Below are positions 8,251 to 15,716 of a DNA stretch of 51,323 nt, piece after piece. The DNA lies in assembly GCA_964391365.1 (NCBI GenBank), contig CAYMKW010000006.1, positions 1-51,323 on the forward strand, given 5' to 3'. Source of the stretch: SXMI01 sp964391365 (GTDB taxonomy: Bacteria > Actinomycetota > Acidimicrobiia > Acidimicrobiales > Microtrichaceae). Below the pieces are notes generated by a model. It had not been told where the DNA came from. It searched no databases and saw only the letters and a program-made list of their open reading frames with translations. Each line of letters opens with the position of its first letter. Position 1 is the stretch's first letter. The translations under genes were made by a program, and so were the position numbers.

Positions 8251-9098
8251 TCGAGCGTCGAGTCCTCCTCGATCCGGACCTCGAAGGGATCCTCGTGGAC
8301 CGGGGCTACGTCGTCGTCCCCTTGCTGGCGGACGACGAGGTTGCAGCGCTGCGCGACTGGTACCTGCGGGCGAGCGTCGATCGGACGCACCTACCTGATG
8401 ACGCCTACGACCCGACCTACGCCGAGTTCACCGTCATCCATGCAGATCCTCGCTTCCGTGCTGAGAGTTTCGAACACATCGTCGACGTCGTCGGCGGGAG
8501 GGTGACGTCGATGCTCGATCGCTACCGACCGCTGGTGGCGAACTACGTGAACAAGCCGGTCGGGAGCGGGGTCGTGCCGCTGCACCAGAACTGGTCGGTC
8601 GTCGACGAGCATCGGTTCCGATCGGTCTCGGTGTGGATCGCGCTGGTGGACTGCGACTCGGTGAACGGGGCACTCGAGGTGCTCGACGGAAGTCACCGTC
8701 GGCTGCGCGACCCTCGGGGGATGTGGGCCTACGAGGCGTTCGCCGGAGTTGCCGACGACGTCCGCGAGGTACTCGAACTGGTGCCGGTGCCGGCGGGACA
8801 TGCGGTGATCCTCGACGACGCCCTGCTCCACTACTCGGCACCCAACCGGGGCTCGGAGGACCGCTTGGCGATTCAGCTCATCATGCTGCCCGGGGAGGCC
8901 CCCTCCCGGTTCTGCGAGCGGGTCGATCAGGTCGGGGACATCATGGAGGTCGACGTGTGGGAGGTCGAGCCGAGGTTCTTCTGGGACTTCTGGCACGGTG
9001 CGGGGGACCAGCGGTACGGACGTCGGGTCGAGCGCATCCAACTGTCGCTCCCGCAGTTCGACCGGGACCGGTTCCTCCGGACGTTCCTCCCCCAGTGA
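8247..9098 (+). CDS. PhyH-family protein with an H-x-N metal motif (copy 4)
   Basis: A 283-residue member of the PhyH fold. The GTG at 8247 is chosen because it overlaps the previous stop (GTGA) and the fold begins at once (DRGYVVVPLL). The usual H-x-D iron motif reads H113-Q-N115 (LHQNWSVVDE); the codon is AAC at 8589-8591 where its siblings have GAC. The distal H195 (LHYSAPN) and R206 for 2-oxoglutarate remain, and the rest of the fold is well kept (VWIALVDCDSVNGALEVLDGSHR). The change could give a weak or altered iron site, a non-catalytic partner of the neighbouring PhyH proteins, or a different reaction outcome, as seen when halogenases lose the carboxylate ligand. Family is sure; activity is open. 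Confidence 0.85.
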   Translation: MIERRVLLDPDLEGILVDRGYVVVPLLADDEVAALRDWYLRASVDRTHLPDDAYDPTYAEFTVIHADPRFRAESFEHIVDVVGGRVTSMLDRYRPLVANYVNKPVGSGVVPLHQNWSVVDEHRFRSVSVWIALVDCDSVNGALEVLDGSHRRLRDPRGMWAYEAFAGVADDVREVLELVPVPAGHAVILDDALLHYSAPNRGSEDRLAIQLIMLPGEAPSRFCERVDQVGDIMEVDVWEVEPRFFWDFWHGAGDQRYGRRVERIQLSLPQFDRDRFLRTFLPQ

Positions 9099-9156
9099 GT
9101 CCCGGACCTGAGACGTTGTAGCGATCCGTCGTCGTCGGTCGGTGTCCTCCACATCG

Positions 9157-9184
9157 CCCGGAGGCGACGTCCTCACCGTCCGGG
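9157..9184 (+). terminator. Weak hairpin after the PhyH operon
   Basis: CCCGGA (9157-9162) pairs with TCCGGG (9179-9184) around a 16-base loop, 58 bases after the PhyH trio. No T-tract follows. It could help terminate the PhyH transcript, but it lies just before the next gene's promoter-like hexamer. Confidence 0.2.
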
Positions 9185-9191
9185 GGTCACC

Positions 9192-9197
9192 TATCCT
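9192..9197 (+). promoter_or_regulatory. Putative -10 element of a leaderless promoter
   Basis: TATCCT ends 8 bases before the ATG at 9206 (5 before the GTG at 9203). There is no ribosome site, so the lipoprotein message may be leaderless and the ATG at 9206 the true start. Confidence 0.45.
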
Positions 9198-9202
9198 CAT
9201 CC

Positions 9203-10003
9203 GTGATGGGTTCGACGTTCGGTTCGACAGGCTCCGGTCGGCGCGGCGGCCGTGTCGGCGTCCGATCGGTGGATTCGTTGCTGTTCGGCCTGATCGTGGT
9301 CATCGGACTCGCCCTCGTCGGATGTGGCAGCGGACAGGTTCCCGGCGCCGAGGAGTCGGCCCCGGGGTTCTCCAATCGGCAGCGGGAGGTCAACGACGAT
9401 CCGTTCGAGATCGCTCGTCCGACGACGACCTCCGGACCGACGACGATCCCGGGTCCCGGTCCGACGCTCTTCCTGCCGGACGGGGTCGTTCGTCAGGTCA
9501 CGAGCACCACGGCGGTTGCCTCCCAGGTGTCGACCACGTCCACGACGACGGTGCCGACCACGACGACCACGCTTCCGTTGTTCGTCTCCCGTCCGGCGAC
9601 CACCGATCGAATCTGTGCCGGTTTCTACCCGGCCGCCGACGCTCTCAAGAAGGGCCAGTTGCAGCTCAGGGACAATGTGCAGTCAGTGGATGACCCGGCC
9701 TTCTTCGCCGGCTTCCGGAACCAGTGGGTCGAGGCCATGGGTACGGGCCGTCGGGAGCTCCTCGGTGCGTCCGTCGGCCCGGAGCTCGCGCTGGCCTCGG
9801 CCCTGTCGAGGCGGCTCGGGTTCTCCTCGGAGGTCGCGGCCAGCGTTCGTGCCTTCTCGACTGCTGACTCCCTCGTGTGGGCGATCTCGGTGTCGCCGCC
9901 GACGCCGGGTGAGACCGCCGGCTGGCCCGAGATCGAGGCGCACCTGATCCGGACCTGCCCGAACCTCATCCGGGACCTCACGGGTCGGGACACCCTCAAC
10001 TGA
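9203..10003 (+). CDS. Putative lipoprotein with a Thr/Ser-rich linker
   Basis: A 266-residue (or 265 from the ATG at 9206) exported protein. A basic N-terminus (RRGGRVGVRS) leads into a hydrophobic stretch ending in the lipobox LVGC, with the acylated cysteine at position 41 counted from 9203. Residues about 73-125 form a low-complexity linker rich in Thr, Ser and Pro, typical of actinobacterial surface lipoproteins. A compact C-terminal domain from about 133 carries two cysteines, C138 and C252, that could form a disulfide. I do not recognise that domain. The gene lies alone between the PhyH operon and the convergent ABC exporter ATPase. A link to glycan export at the cell surface is only suggested by location. 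Confidence 0.75.
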   Translation: MMGSTFGSTGSGRRGGRVGVRSVDSLLFGLIVVIGLALVGCGSGQVPGAEESAPGFSNRQREVNDDPFEIARPTTTSGPTTIPGPGPTLFLPDGVVRQVTSTTAVASQVSTTSTTTVPTTTTTLPLFVSRPATTDRICAGFYPAADALKKGQLQLRDNVQSVDDPAFFAGFRNQWVEAMGTGRRELLGASVGPELALASALSRRLGFSSEVAASVRAFSTADSLVWAISVSPPTPGETAGWPEIEAHLIRTCPNLIRDLTGRDTLN

Positions 10004-10047
10004 CCCACACGTTTCCTCTCGGGCGCTCGGTGGCACCCGGGGGCGGC

Positions 10048-11289
10048 TCAATCCGTCGCGGCTGACCCTGTCGCGGATCCGATGTCGCTGCGATCGGCGG
10101 TGACGTCCCAGTGAGCGTCGAACACGAAGCCCGGACGACTGCTCGGGTCGCCAAGGATCCTGAACGGAGTGACGGCGTCGGCGAACGAGGTGAGGAGCTC
10201 CTGGAGGTGGTCCTCCGGGTCGAGCGTGCGGACGACCGCGACCCGGACGAGGAACGACCCGGCAGTGAATGGGAGGGGAGCGGTGCTCATCGACACCGCC
10301 CAGCGGCCCCGTTCCGCGAGCAGGTGGCTCGGACCCTCGATCGGGTCGGCGAATGCGGCTCGACCCATCGTGTAGACGGACACGACCAGGTGGCCGTCGA
10401 CCGGTTCCCTCACGTCCAGGACGAACCGGCACCGGAGCGGCTGGCCACTCTCGAAGTCGGGGGGGTCGCACCGGAGGTCGCGGACGTGGACCCGGTCATC
10501 CTCCCGGTGGTCGAACACCGGCGCGTTCGGGAGGTCCTCGGGCTTGTCGGGGTCGGTGGAGGTCGCCTCGCCGATGTAGTCCTGGATGACCGAGATCGGA
10601 TCACCGGACGAAGTCACGCGGCCGTGCTCGAGCAGGATCGCCCGTTCACACAGTTGGGTGATGAGCCAGTTGTTGTGGGAGACGGCGACGATCGCCGCGC
10701 CCGCGCGGTGCATCTCCTGGATCCTGGCGACGCACGCCTGTTGGAATCGCCAGTCACCCACCGAGAGCACCTCGTCGAGGATCACCAGGTCTGCATCGAC
10801 GCTGGTGGCGAGCGCGAACGACAGGCGTGCCCGCATTCCGGTCGAGTAGCGCTTGACCGGCGTGTCGATGAACTCGCCGATCCCTGAGAAGTCGACGATC
10901 TCGTCGAATCGATCGTCGATGGTGCCGGCAGGTAGTCCCATCAGTGCAGCACTGAACCGGAGATTCTCGGCCCCCGTGAGGTCCGGCGTGAAGCCCGACC
11001 CCAGTTCGGTGACTGCGGCGACGCGACCGTGGGTGCGCACCTCACCAGTCGTTGGCTCGATGATCCCCGCCATCACCTTCAGCAAGGTCGACTTCCCAGC
11101 CCCGTTCGGTCCGATCACACCGACCGAGTCGCCCGGTTCGATGCGGAGCGAGACTCCGTCGAGGGCGACCAGATGATCCGTCGCGGAAGGTTCGCCCAGG
11201 CGCCCCGGGATGAGCGCCCGCCAGTTCGATCGATCGACCCCGCGTCGGTAGAGCTTCGTGACGGATCGGAGTTCGGCCACTGTGGTCAC
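10048..11289 (-). CDS. Wzt-like polysaccharide ABC exporter ATPase with C-terminal domain
   Basis: A 413-residue ATP-binding subunit of an ABC-2 polysaccharide exporter. The GTG at 11289 follows GAGGGAGAG; a much longer open frame upstream overlaps the divergent permease and is rejected. Walker A is GPNGAGKST (60-68), the signature motif is the Wzt/TagH variant YSTGMRARLSFA (148-159), and Walker B is LVILDEVLSVGD (168-179). Residues from about 265 on form an extra beta-rich domain (RCRFVLDVREPVDGHLVVSVY), as in Wzt proteins whose C-terminal domain recognises the glycan to be exported. It powers the permease encoded divergently at 11524. The presence of the extra domain suggests selection of a modified chain end. 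Confidence 0.93.
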   Translation of the reverse strand: MTTVAELRSVTKLYRRGVDRSNWRALIPGRLGEPSATDHLVALDGVSLRIEPGDSVGVIGPNGAGKSTLLKVMAGIIEPTTGEVRTHGRVAAVTELGSGFTPDLTGAENLRFSAALMGLPAGTIDDRFDEIVDFSGIGEFIDTPVKRYSTGMRARLSFALATSVDADLVILDEVLSVGDWRFQQACVARIQEMHRAGAAIVAVSHNNWLITQLCERAILLEHGRVTSSGDPISVIQDYIGEATSTDPDKPEDLPNAPVFDHREDDRVHVRDLRCDPPDFESGQPLRCRFVLDVREPVDGHLVVSVYTMGRAAFADPIEGPSHLLAERGRWAVSMSTAPLPFTAGSFLVRVAVVRTLDPEDHLQELLTSFADAVTPFRILGDPSSRPGFVFDAHWDVTADRSDIGSATGSAATD

Positions 11290-11523
11290 GGGGCGCTCTC
11301 CCTCGACGATCGGGGCTGGTGTTCGCCGGTCGTTGCCCCGCTTCGAGGTCGGGCGCAGCGACGACGAGGTCCGCTCGTCGGAACGTTGATCGATCGTACT
11401 GCCGTCTCGTCGGGACTGTGCGATCCTGAAGAACGTGAGACCCGAATCCCACGGCGAGCGGACGGGCTCGGTTCGCTCCCACGCGGCACCGGCCTCCCTG
11501 GGCGAGCAAGGCCCCCACGGATC

Positions 11524-12312
11524 GTGAATCCGGTCCGGTCCTCGATGTCGGCGCAGCGCCGCGCCGACCTGAGGTTGCTGGGGGAGTGGACGCGTCGGGA
11601 CATCGCCGAACGGTTCGGGACCAGGCCGGCCCGGCTCGTGTGGGCGGTGCTCCAGCCGGCGCTCGCCGTGGCCGCCTACGCGCTGATCTTCGGGGTCATC
11701 TTCTCGCAGACGGGTGGCGACCTGCCCTACCTCTCCTACCTGGTGGCCGGCGTCGTCGTGTACCGCGCCGTCACGGGCGCACTCGGCTCGGTCACCTGCA
11801 TTGCCGATCGACACGACCTCCTCACCAAGGTCGCGGTCCCGGTGGAGCTGATTCCCATGTCGAGGACGCTCGCCAACGCGGTGGACACCGTCATCGTCGC
11901 TGTCGGCCTGCTCGTGGTCGCACTGGCTCAGGGGGTGACGATCTCCGTCACCGTCGTGATGCTCCCAGTGGTCCTGTTGGTGGTGACCCTCTTCGTGATC
12001 GCGGTCAGCGTGTTCGTCTCGACCCTGCAGGTCTTCCTGCCCGGACTCCAATTCGTCACGTCGTTCCTGGGCCTGGCGCTGTTCTTCGCGAGTCCGATCT
12101 CGTACCAACCCGACCAGCTCCCCGAGGGCCTGCGCTGGCTCAACGTGGTCAACCCGATCTCTGTCTACGTCGAGGCCGTCCGGGACGTGGCACTCAGGTC
12201 GGCGTGGCCCCGGCCGCTCTTCTACCTGCAGACGGTTCTGACCGTGGCGTTCCTCATCGGCTCGATCGCCTATCTGCGATCCCTGCGGAGTCGGATCGTC
12301 GACCTCGGGTGA
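11524..12312 (+). CDS. Wzm-like ABC-2 polysaccharide exporter permease
   Basis: The membrane subunit of the exporter, 262 residues from the GTG at 11524 or 255 from the ATG at 11545; neither has a clear ribosome site. It has the ABC-2 permease layout: an N-terminal amphipathic region (DLRLLGEWTRRDIAERF), then six hydrophobic segments, including ALAVAAYALIFGVIFS and VGLLVVALAQGVTISV, and the family-typical NPISVYVEAVRD near the C-terminus. It is transcribed divergently from the ATPase gene and converges on the P450 gene 51 bases away. Homologous pairs export O-antigens, teichoic acids or galactan across the inner membrane. The divergent arrangement is less usual than the common wzm-wzt operon. 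Confidence 0.9.
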   Translation: MNPVRSSMSAQRRADLRLLGEWTRRDIAERFGTRPARLVWAVLQPALAVAAYALIFGVIFSQTGGDLPYLSYLVAGVVVYRAVTGALGSVTCIADRHDLLTKVAVPVELIPMSRTLANAVDTVIVAVGLLVVALAQGVTISVTVVMLPVVLLVVTLFVIAVSVFVSTLQVFLPGLQFVTSFLGLALFFASPISYQPDQLPEGLRWLNVVNPISVYVEAVRDVALRSAWPRPLFYLQTVLTVAFLIGSIAYLRSLRSRIVDLG

Positions 12313-12363
12313 CGGCCCACTCGGTCGCGCTCACCCGGCTGCGGTACCGGCTCGGGTCCAACG

Positions 12364-13503
12364 TCAATCGCCGGTCACGATGACAACCGGGTCGCCTGCC
12401 GCGAGCTGGGTGGGGTCCGGTGCCGGATGCGCCGGATCCGGACCGAATCCCGGGAGTGCCCGGATGAGTTCCTCGATTGCCAGGCCGATCTGGAGCCGGG
12501 CGAGGTGGGCCCCGGCGCAATGGTGGGGGCCTGACCCGAAGGCGAGGTGCCGTTCGCGTCGTCCGGGCCGGAAGGCGTCGGGCGAATCGAAGACGGCGGG
12601 ATCGCGGTTGGCCGCAGCCACTCGGCACTCCACCGGTGCACCGGTGACGACGGTCAGCCCCGCAACGTCGGTACCGGCGACGCAGCGCCGGGGGAGCGCG
12701 ACGACGGGAGCCGACCAACGGAGCAACTCCTCGACGTACCGACGGAGTTCTCTCGGGGAGTGGATCACCGCCTGATGGCGGGGTTCGAGGGCGAGGTGTG
12801 CCGCCGCCGCACCGATGGCCGCAGCCACCGGGTCGATCCCGGCGAGTAGGAGCAGGTAACAGACTGAGGCGACCTCGTTGTCGCTCAGAGCGAGGTCACG
12901 GTCATCGGGAGTCGACAGGGCGCGCACCAGGCCGGGCCCCGACTGACCGCGTCGCTCCTCCACGACCCCGCTGAAGTACGACTCGATCTCCCGGCCCGCT
13001 CGCTTCACGCCGGCTCGATCCGCCGCTCCGGGGCCGAGGACCCGGTCGTGGAGGTCGCGCAGATGGCCGGCGTCGTCAGCGGGGAGGTCGAGCAACTCGA
13101 CGAGGGCGTGGACGGGGAGCCATCGTGCGACGGTCGATGCGACATCGCCACCTCCGCGCTCGGCCAGTGGCGAGACGAGGCTACGGGCGCGTTGGCGCAA
13201 CCGGGGCTCCAGCGCGGCCACGCGGTGCGTCGTGAGCGCCGTGTCGAGTGCTCGCCGGATCCGGGGGTGTTCCGCCGGTGGCGTCTGGAGTGGAAGGAGG
13301 GGTGCACTCTGGCCGCAGTTGATCACCCCGACGGCAGTGAACGCGTCGACGTCGTCGAGTGCCTGCCTGACCGCGGAGTGGGTGTCGAACACGACTGTCC
13401 CACCCGGGCCCGTCGGAGGTGCCGGGGGTGGGGACGCTGCTCCTCGGGCCGGGTCGAGGTCCTGGCGCCGTGTCAGACGCCCGAGCCAGCGTCCGGTCGA
13501 CAT
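12364..13503 (-). CDS. Cytochrome P450
   Basis: A 379-residue soluble bacterial P450 with no N-terminal membrane anchor. The haem-binding loop is AFGSGPHHCAGAHLAR with the thiolate ligand C329, and the K-helix ExxR motif is EELLR. The I-helix reads AGIDPV (221-226), so the usual acid-threonine pair used for proton delivery is D224-P225 here, lacking the threonine. It lies 39 bases downstream of the toroid cyclase-like gene in one operon, and no ferredoxin or reductase is encoded nearby. By analogy it would oxidise the product of that cyclase-like protein or another locus intermediate. The family is certain; the substrate is not. Confidence 0.93.
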   Translation of the reverse strand: MSTGRWLGRLTRRQDLDPARGAASPPPAPPTGPGGTVVFDTHSAVRQALDDVDAFTAVGVINCGQSAPLLPLQTPPAEHPRIRRALDTALTTHRVAALEPRLRQRARSLVSPLAERGGGDVASTVARWLPVHALVELLDLPADDAGHLRDLHDRVLGPGAADRAGVKRAGREIESYFSGVVEERRGQSGPGLVRALSTPDDRDLALSDNEVASVCYLLLLAGIDPVAAAIGAAAAHLALEPRHQAVIHSPRELRRYVEELLRWSAPVVALPRRCVAGTDVAGLTVVTGAPVECRVAAANRDPAVFDSPDAFRPGRRERHLAFGSGPHHCAGAHLARLQIGLAIEELIRALPGFGPDPAHPAPDPTQLAAGDPVVIVTGD

Positions 13504-13542
13504 GGTCTCACCGTACCGTGCGGGCGACGGGTGCGGTCCGGC

Positions 13543-14577
13543 TCAGTCGGTCCGACCGGCGAGCGCTCGCACGGCGACCGCCGTCGACAGCGCCTCGGCG
13601 GCCCAGCCGAACACCTCGTCGGGTCCCCCGAAGTAGAACACCGAACGGCTCCAGGACCCGTCCGGACGCTGGCTGTTGACCAGTTGCTCGGCCATCAACT
13701 CGATCGCCGACCGGGGCACCTCCGTGGCGGCCGAGAACGAGCGGAGCGCGACGAGCGCCTGACCGGTGTCGAGGGCTGGTCCGAACGGCTCGGATGAATC
13801 CAGCCGATCGAGGATCCGTCGCACCACGACCGGAGCCAGCGACCGGAAACCGGTGATGCCCGTTCGTGAACCATCGGCGATCGCCGCCCAGGCGGTGGTC
13901 GGGTTCCGGTGCCACTTGTCGCACCGGCCCTCGAGTCCCGCCTCGACGAGTTCGACAACCCACTCGATCGCCTCCACCGGGGCCAGTTCGGGCCCGAGGT
14001 AGCGCAGGACGTTCGCGTTGACCACGCCGTCGACGTCGTCGGGCTCGGCCTCCGAGTTCGCCCAGAGTTCGGCTCGACGACGACGCACCCGAGGGAGCCA
14101 CTCCTCGCGGGTCGCCCAACGGAACTGGAGCGAGCTCGACCGGTGGTGGACGAACCAGGTCCGGAACCGTCCTCGTTCGTCGCGGTTGTCGAGCAGGAGC
14201 GCGACGTTGCGTTTGGTCCCGATCCCCCGACGGGCAACGGCCATCGAGCAGCAGGCCGTGTCGTCGGCATCGGGCGGTGTGTAGTCGTGCTGGTCGCTCG
14301 TTCGGGCCCAGTACCGCCAGAGGTCGCCGCGTTCCAACTCGGACCGGAGGAAGCGCACCGACCGGTCGACGATCCCGACAGCTCGTGGATCGTCGATTTC
14401 GTCGAGCGCCAGCGCTACCAGCGCCGTGATGAAGTTGAGTGTGTCGGGGGTCCACTCCTCCGACCCTGAACCGAGCGCGGAGGCGAACGAGGGGAGTTCG
14501 CCGGTCGGTCGCTGGTGGGCGGTGAGCCAGTCGAGGGCGGAGTCCACGGCGCGGTCCACCGAGCGTTCCCCGTGCAC
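13543..14577 (-). CDS. Alpha-toroid terpene-cyclase-like protein with a DxDDTA motif
   Basis: A 344-residue helical-toroid protein of the squalene-cyclase/prenyltransferase fold. The key feature is DADDTA (D103-A-D105-D106-T-A), which matches the catalytic acid motif of squalene-hopene cyclases and class II diterpene cyclases. A QW-like repeat end, NSQRPDGSWS, is near residue 301, and NANVLRYLG near 187 resembles toroid helix motifs. It is only about half the length of squalene-hopene cyclase, so it would be a single-domain protein. The GTG at 14577 is supported by a TAACCT hexamer exactly 7 bases upstream and by absence of a ribosome site; an open frame continues further upstream over the divergent methyltransferase. 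It is co-transcribed with the P450. Cyclase activity is inference; a non-catalytic toroid remains possible. Confidence 0.7.
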   Translation of the reverse strand: MHGERSVDRAVDSALDWLTAHQRPTGELPSFASALGSGSEEWTPDTLNFITALVALALDEIDDPRAVGIVDRSVRFLRSELERGDLWRYWARTSDQHDYTPPDADDTACCSMAVARRGIGTKRNVALLLDNRDERGRFRTWFVHHRSSSLQFRWATREEWLPRVRRRRAELWANSEAEPDDVDGVVNANVLRYLGPELAPVEAIEWVVELVEAGLEGRCDKWHRNPTTAWAAIADGSRTGITGFRSLAPVVVRRILDRLDSSEPFGPALDTGQALVALRSFSAATEVPRSAIELMAEQLVNSQRPDGSWSRSVFYFGGPDEVFGWAAEALSTAVAVRALAGRTD

Positions 14578-14584
14578 GATCGTC

Positions 14585-14590
14585 AGGTTA
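14585..14590 (-). promoter_or_regulatory. Putative -10 element of a leaderless promoter
   Basis: TAACCT on the minus strand ends 7 bases before the GTG of the toroid gene, the same geometry as at 2507 and 16710. Confidence 0.45.
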
Positions 14591-14624
14591 CTCGGTGCCC
14601 GGCCGCCCGGGGCGGGCTGGCCGC

Positions 14625-14630
14625 TACCCT
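14625..14630 (+). promoter_or_regulatory. Putative -10 element for the methyltransferase gene
   Basis: TACCCT on the plus strand would start a transcript near 14637, 36 bases before the ATG at 14673. It lies back to back with the minus-strand TAACCT at 14585. Confidence 0.35.
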
Positions 14631-14672
14631 GAGGGTGACTCCGTCGACCGTGTCGTGGGTCGAGCAGCACCG

Positions 14673-15512
14673 ATGCCTCAACACCGCCCGCGGCCGAGAC
14701 CGCCCCGTTACCTGGACCACCAGCTCGCGGATTTCGCGACGACGGCGGGGACCAGGAGCAACCACCTGGGTCACTGGGATGAACCCGACGACACCGAGCA
14801 GCGCATGGGCGTCCCGGCCGCACAGCAGCGGCTGGACGAGGTTGTGCTCGACCTGGCCGACGTCCGTGATTCGCACCGGGTGCTCGACGTCGGGTGCGGC
14901 TTCGGTGGGACGATGCTGGCGCTCGATCGGCGGCTGGAGAATTCCGAGCTGCTGGGCCTCGACATCGACCACCGCCAGCTCCTCTCGGACCGTCACCTGT
15001 CACCCGGTCGGTCGAACCGGTTCCGCTGGCTGTGTGGGGACGGAAGCTGTCTGCCGATCCGTTCCACTTCGGTGGACCGGGTCATCTCGATCGAGGCGCT
15101 CTGGCACATGCCCAGCCGAGAGGAGTTCCTGGCGGAGGCCGCTCGTGTGGTCGTCCCCGGGGGGCGCGTGACCGTCGTCGACATCCTGGTGCAACCGGGC
15201 GCCGGGTCGATCGTCGGGGTCGATGATCGAGCGGTCGCAGCCGAGCTGTCGGCGACCTTCGACCCATGGCCAGAGGTCGTGGTGACGGCCGACCAGTTGG
15301 AGCAGCGGGCAGTCGCCGCTGGTCTCCGTCCGATCGAGCTCGTCGATGCGACCCGCCAGACGGCCCCGACCTACCTCGACCACGGTGACGCTCACCGTCG
15401 TCCCGGTGACGCCACGTTCGCTGATTCGTCGGGAGTCAGGATGTTCGTGATGCTGCACCTCGCAGGGGCGCTCCGTGTCGTTTATGCCTCCTTCGAACGA
15501 CCCCGTGTGTGA
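14673..15512 (+). CDS. SAM-dependent class I methyltransferase
   Basis: A methyltransferase of 279 residues from the ATG at 14673; a GTG at 14655 is an alternative and the frame is open still further 5'. Motif I is LDVGCGFGGT, followed by the acidic LGLDID, the post-I segment GDGSCLPI, and ALWHMPSREEFLAEAARVV with VPGGRVTVVDI. This last combination is common in methyltransferases of sterol, tocopherol or polyketide-sugar type that modify small molecules. It is divergent from the toroid cyclase-like gene, with 95 bases between the starts, and both directions carry promoter-like hexamers. It plausibly methylates a product of the toroid/P450 pair, or a sugar of the locus. Substrate unknown. Confidence 0.85.
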   Translation: MPQHRPRPRPPRYLDHQLADFATTAGTRSNHLGHWDEPDDTEQRMGVPAAQQRLDEVVLDLADVRDSHRVLDVGCGFGGTMLALDRRLENSELLGLDIDHRQLLSDRHLSPGRSNRFRWLCGDGSCLPIRSTSVDRVISIEALWHMPSREEFLAEAARVVVPGGRVTVVDILVQPGAGSIVGVDDRAVAAELSATFDPWPEVVVTADQLEQRAVAAGLRPIELVDATRQTAPTYLDHGDAHRRPGDATFADSSGVRMFVMLHLAGALRVVYASFERPRV

Positions 15513-15562
15513 TCCGCCGCCGGCGCAATGGACACCGGCGTGGATCCGGGGTCCCCGGTGTG

Positions 15563-15587
15563 CGATGGTCCTCCCCGTGGACCATCG
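15563..15587 (+). terminator. Perfect 9-bp hairpin after the methyltransferase gene
   Basis: CGATGGTCC (15563-15571) and GGACCATCG (15579-15587) are exact inverted copies around a 7-base loop, 50 bases after the methyltransferase stop. Only a short T-run (CTTT) follows. It fits a hairpin terminator, or a dyad binding site for a regulator of the next gene. Confidence 0.5.
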
Positions 15588-15716
15588 AGATCCTTTCCGG
15601 TTCGCCGTCGTGGCCGACGTCCTGGTGGATGGGCGGTCCACTGGTGACGCCCGCTCACGGACGGTTGCGACGCTCCGGAACGATCCGGGCACCGGCTTCT
15701 CCGGGGAGGGCCGATC

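Noticed and set aside
10048..12108. Very long minus-strand open frame extending the exporter ATPase upstream to 12108
   Set aside because: The extra part overlaps the clear permease gene antisense, has no hydrophobic or domain pattern, and a GTG with a good ribosome site lies at 11289.
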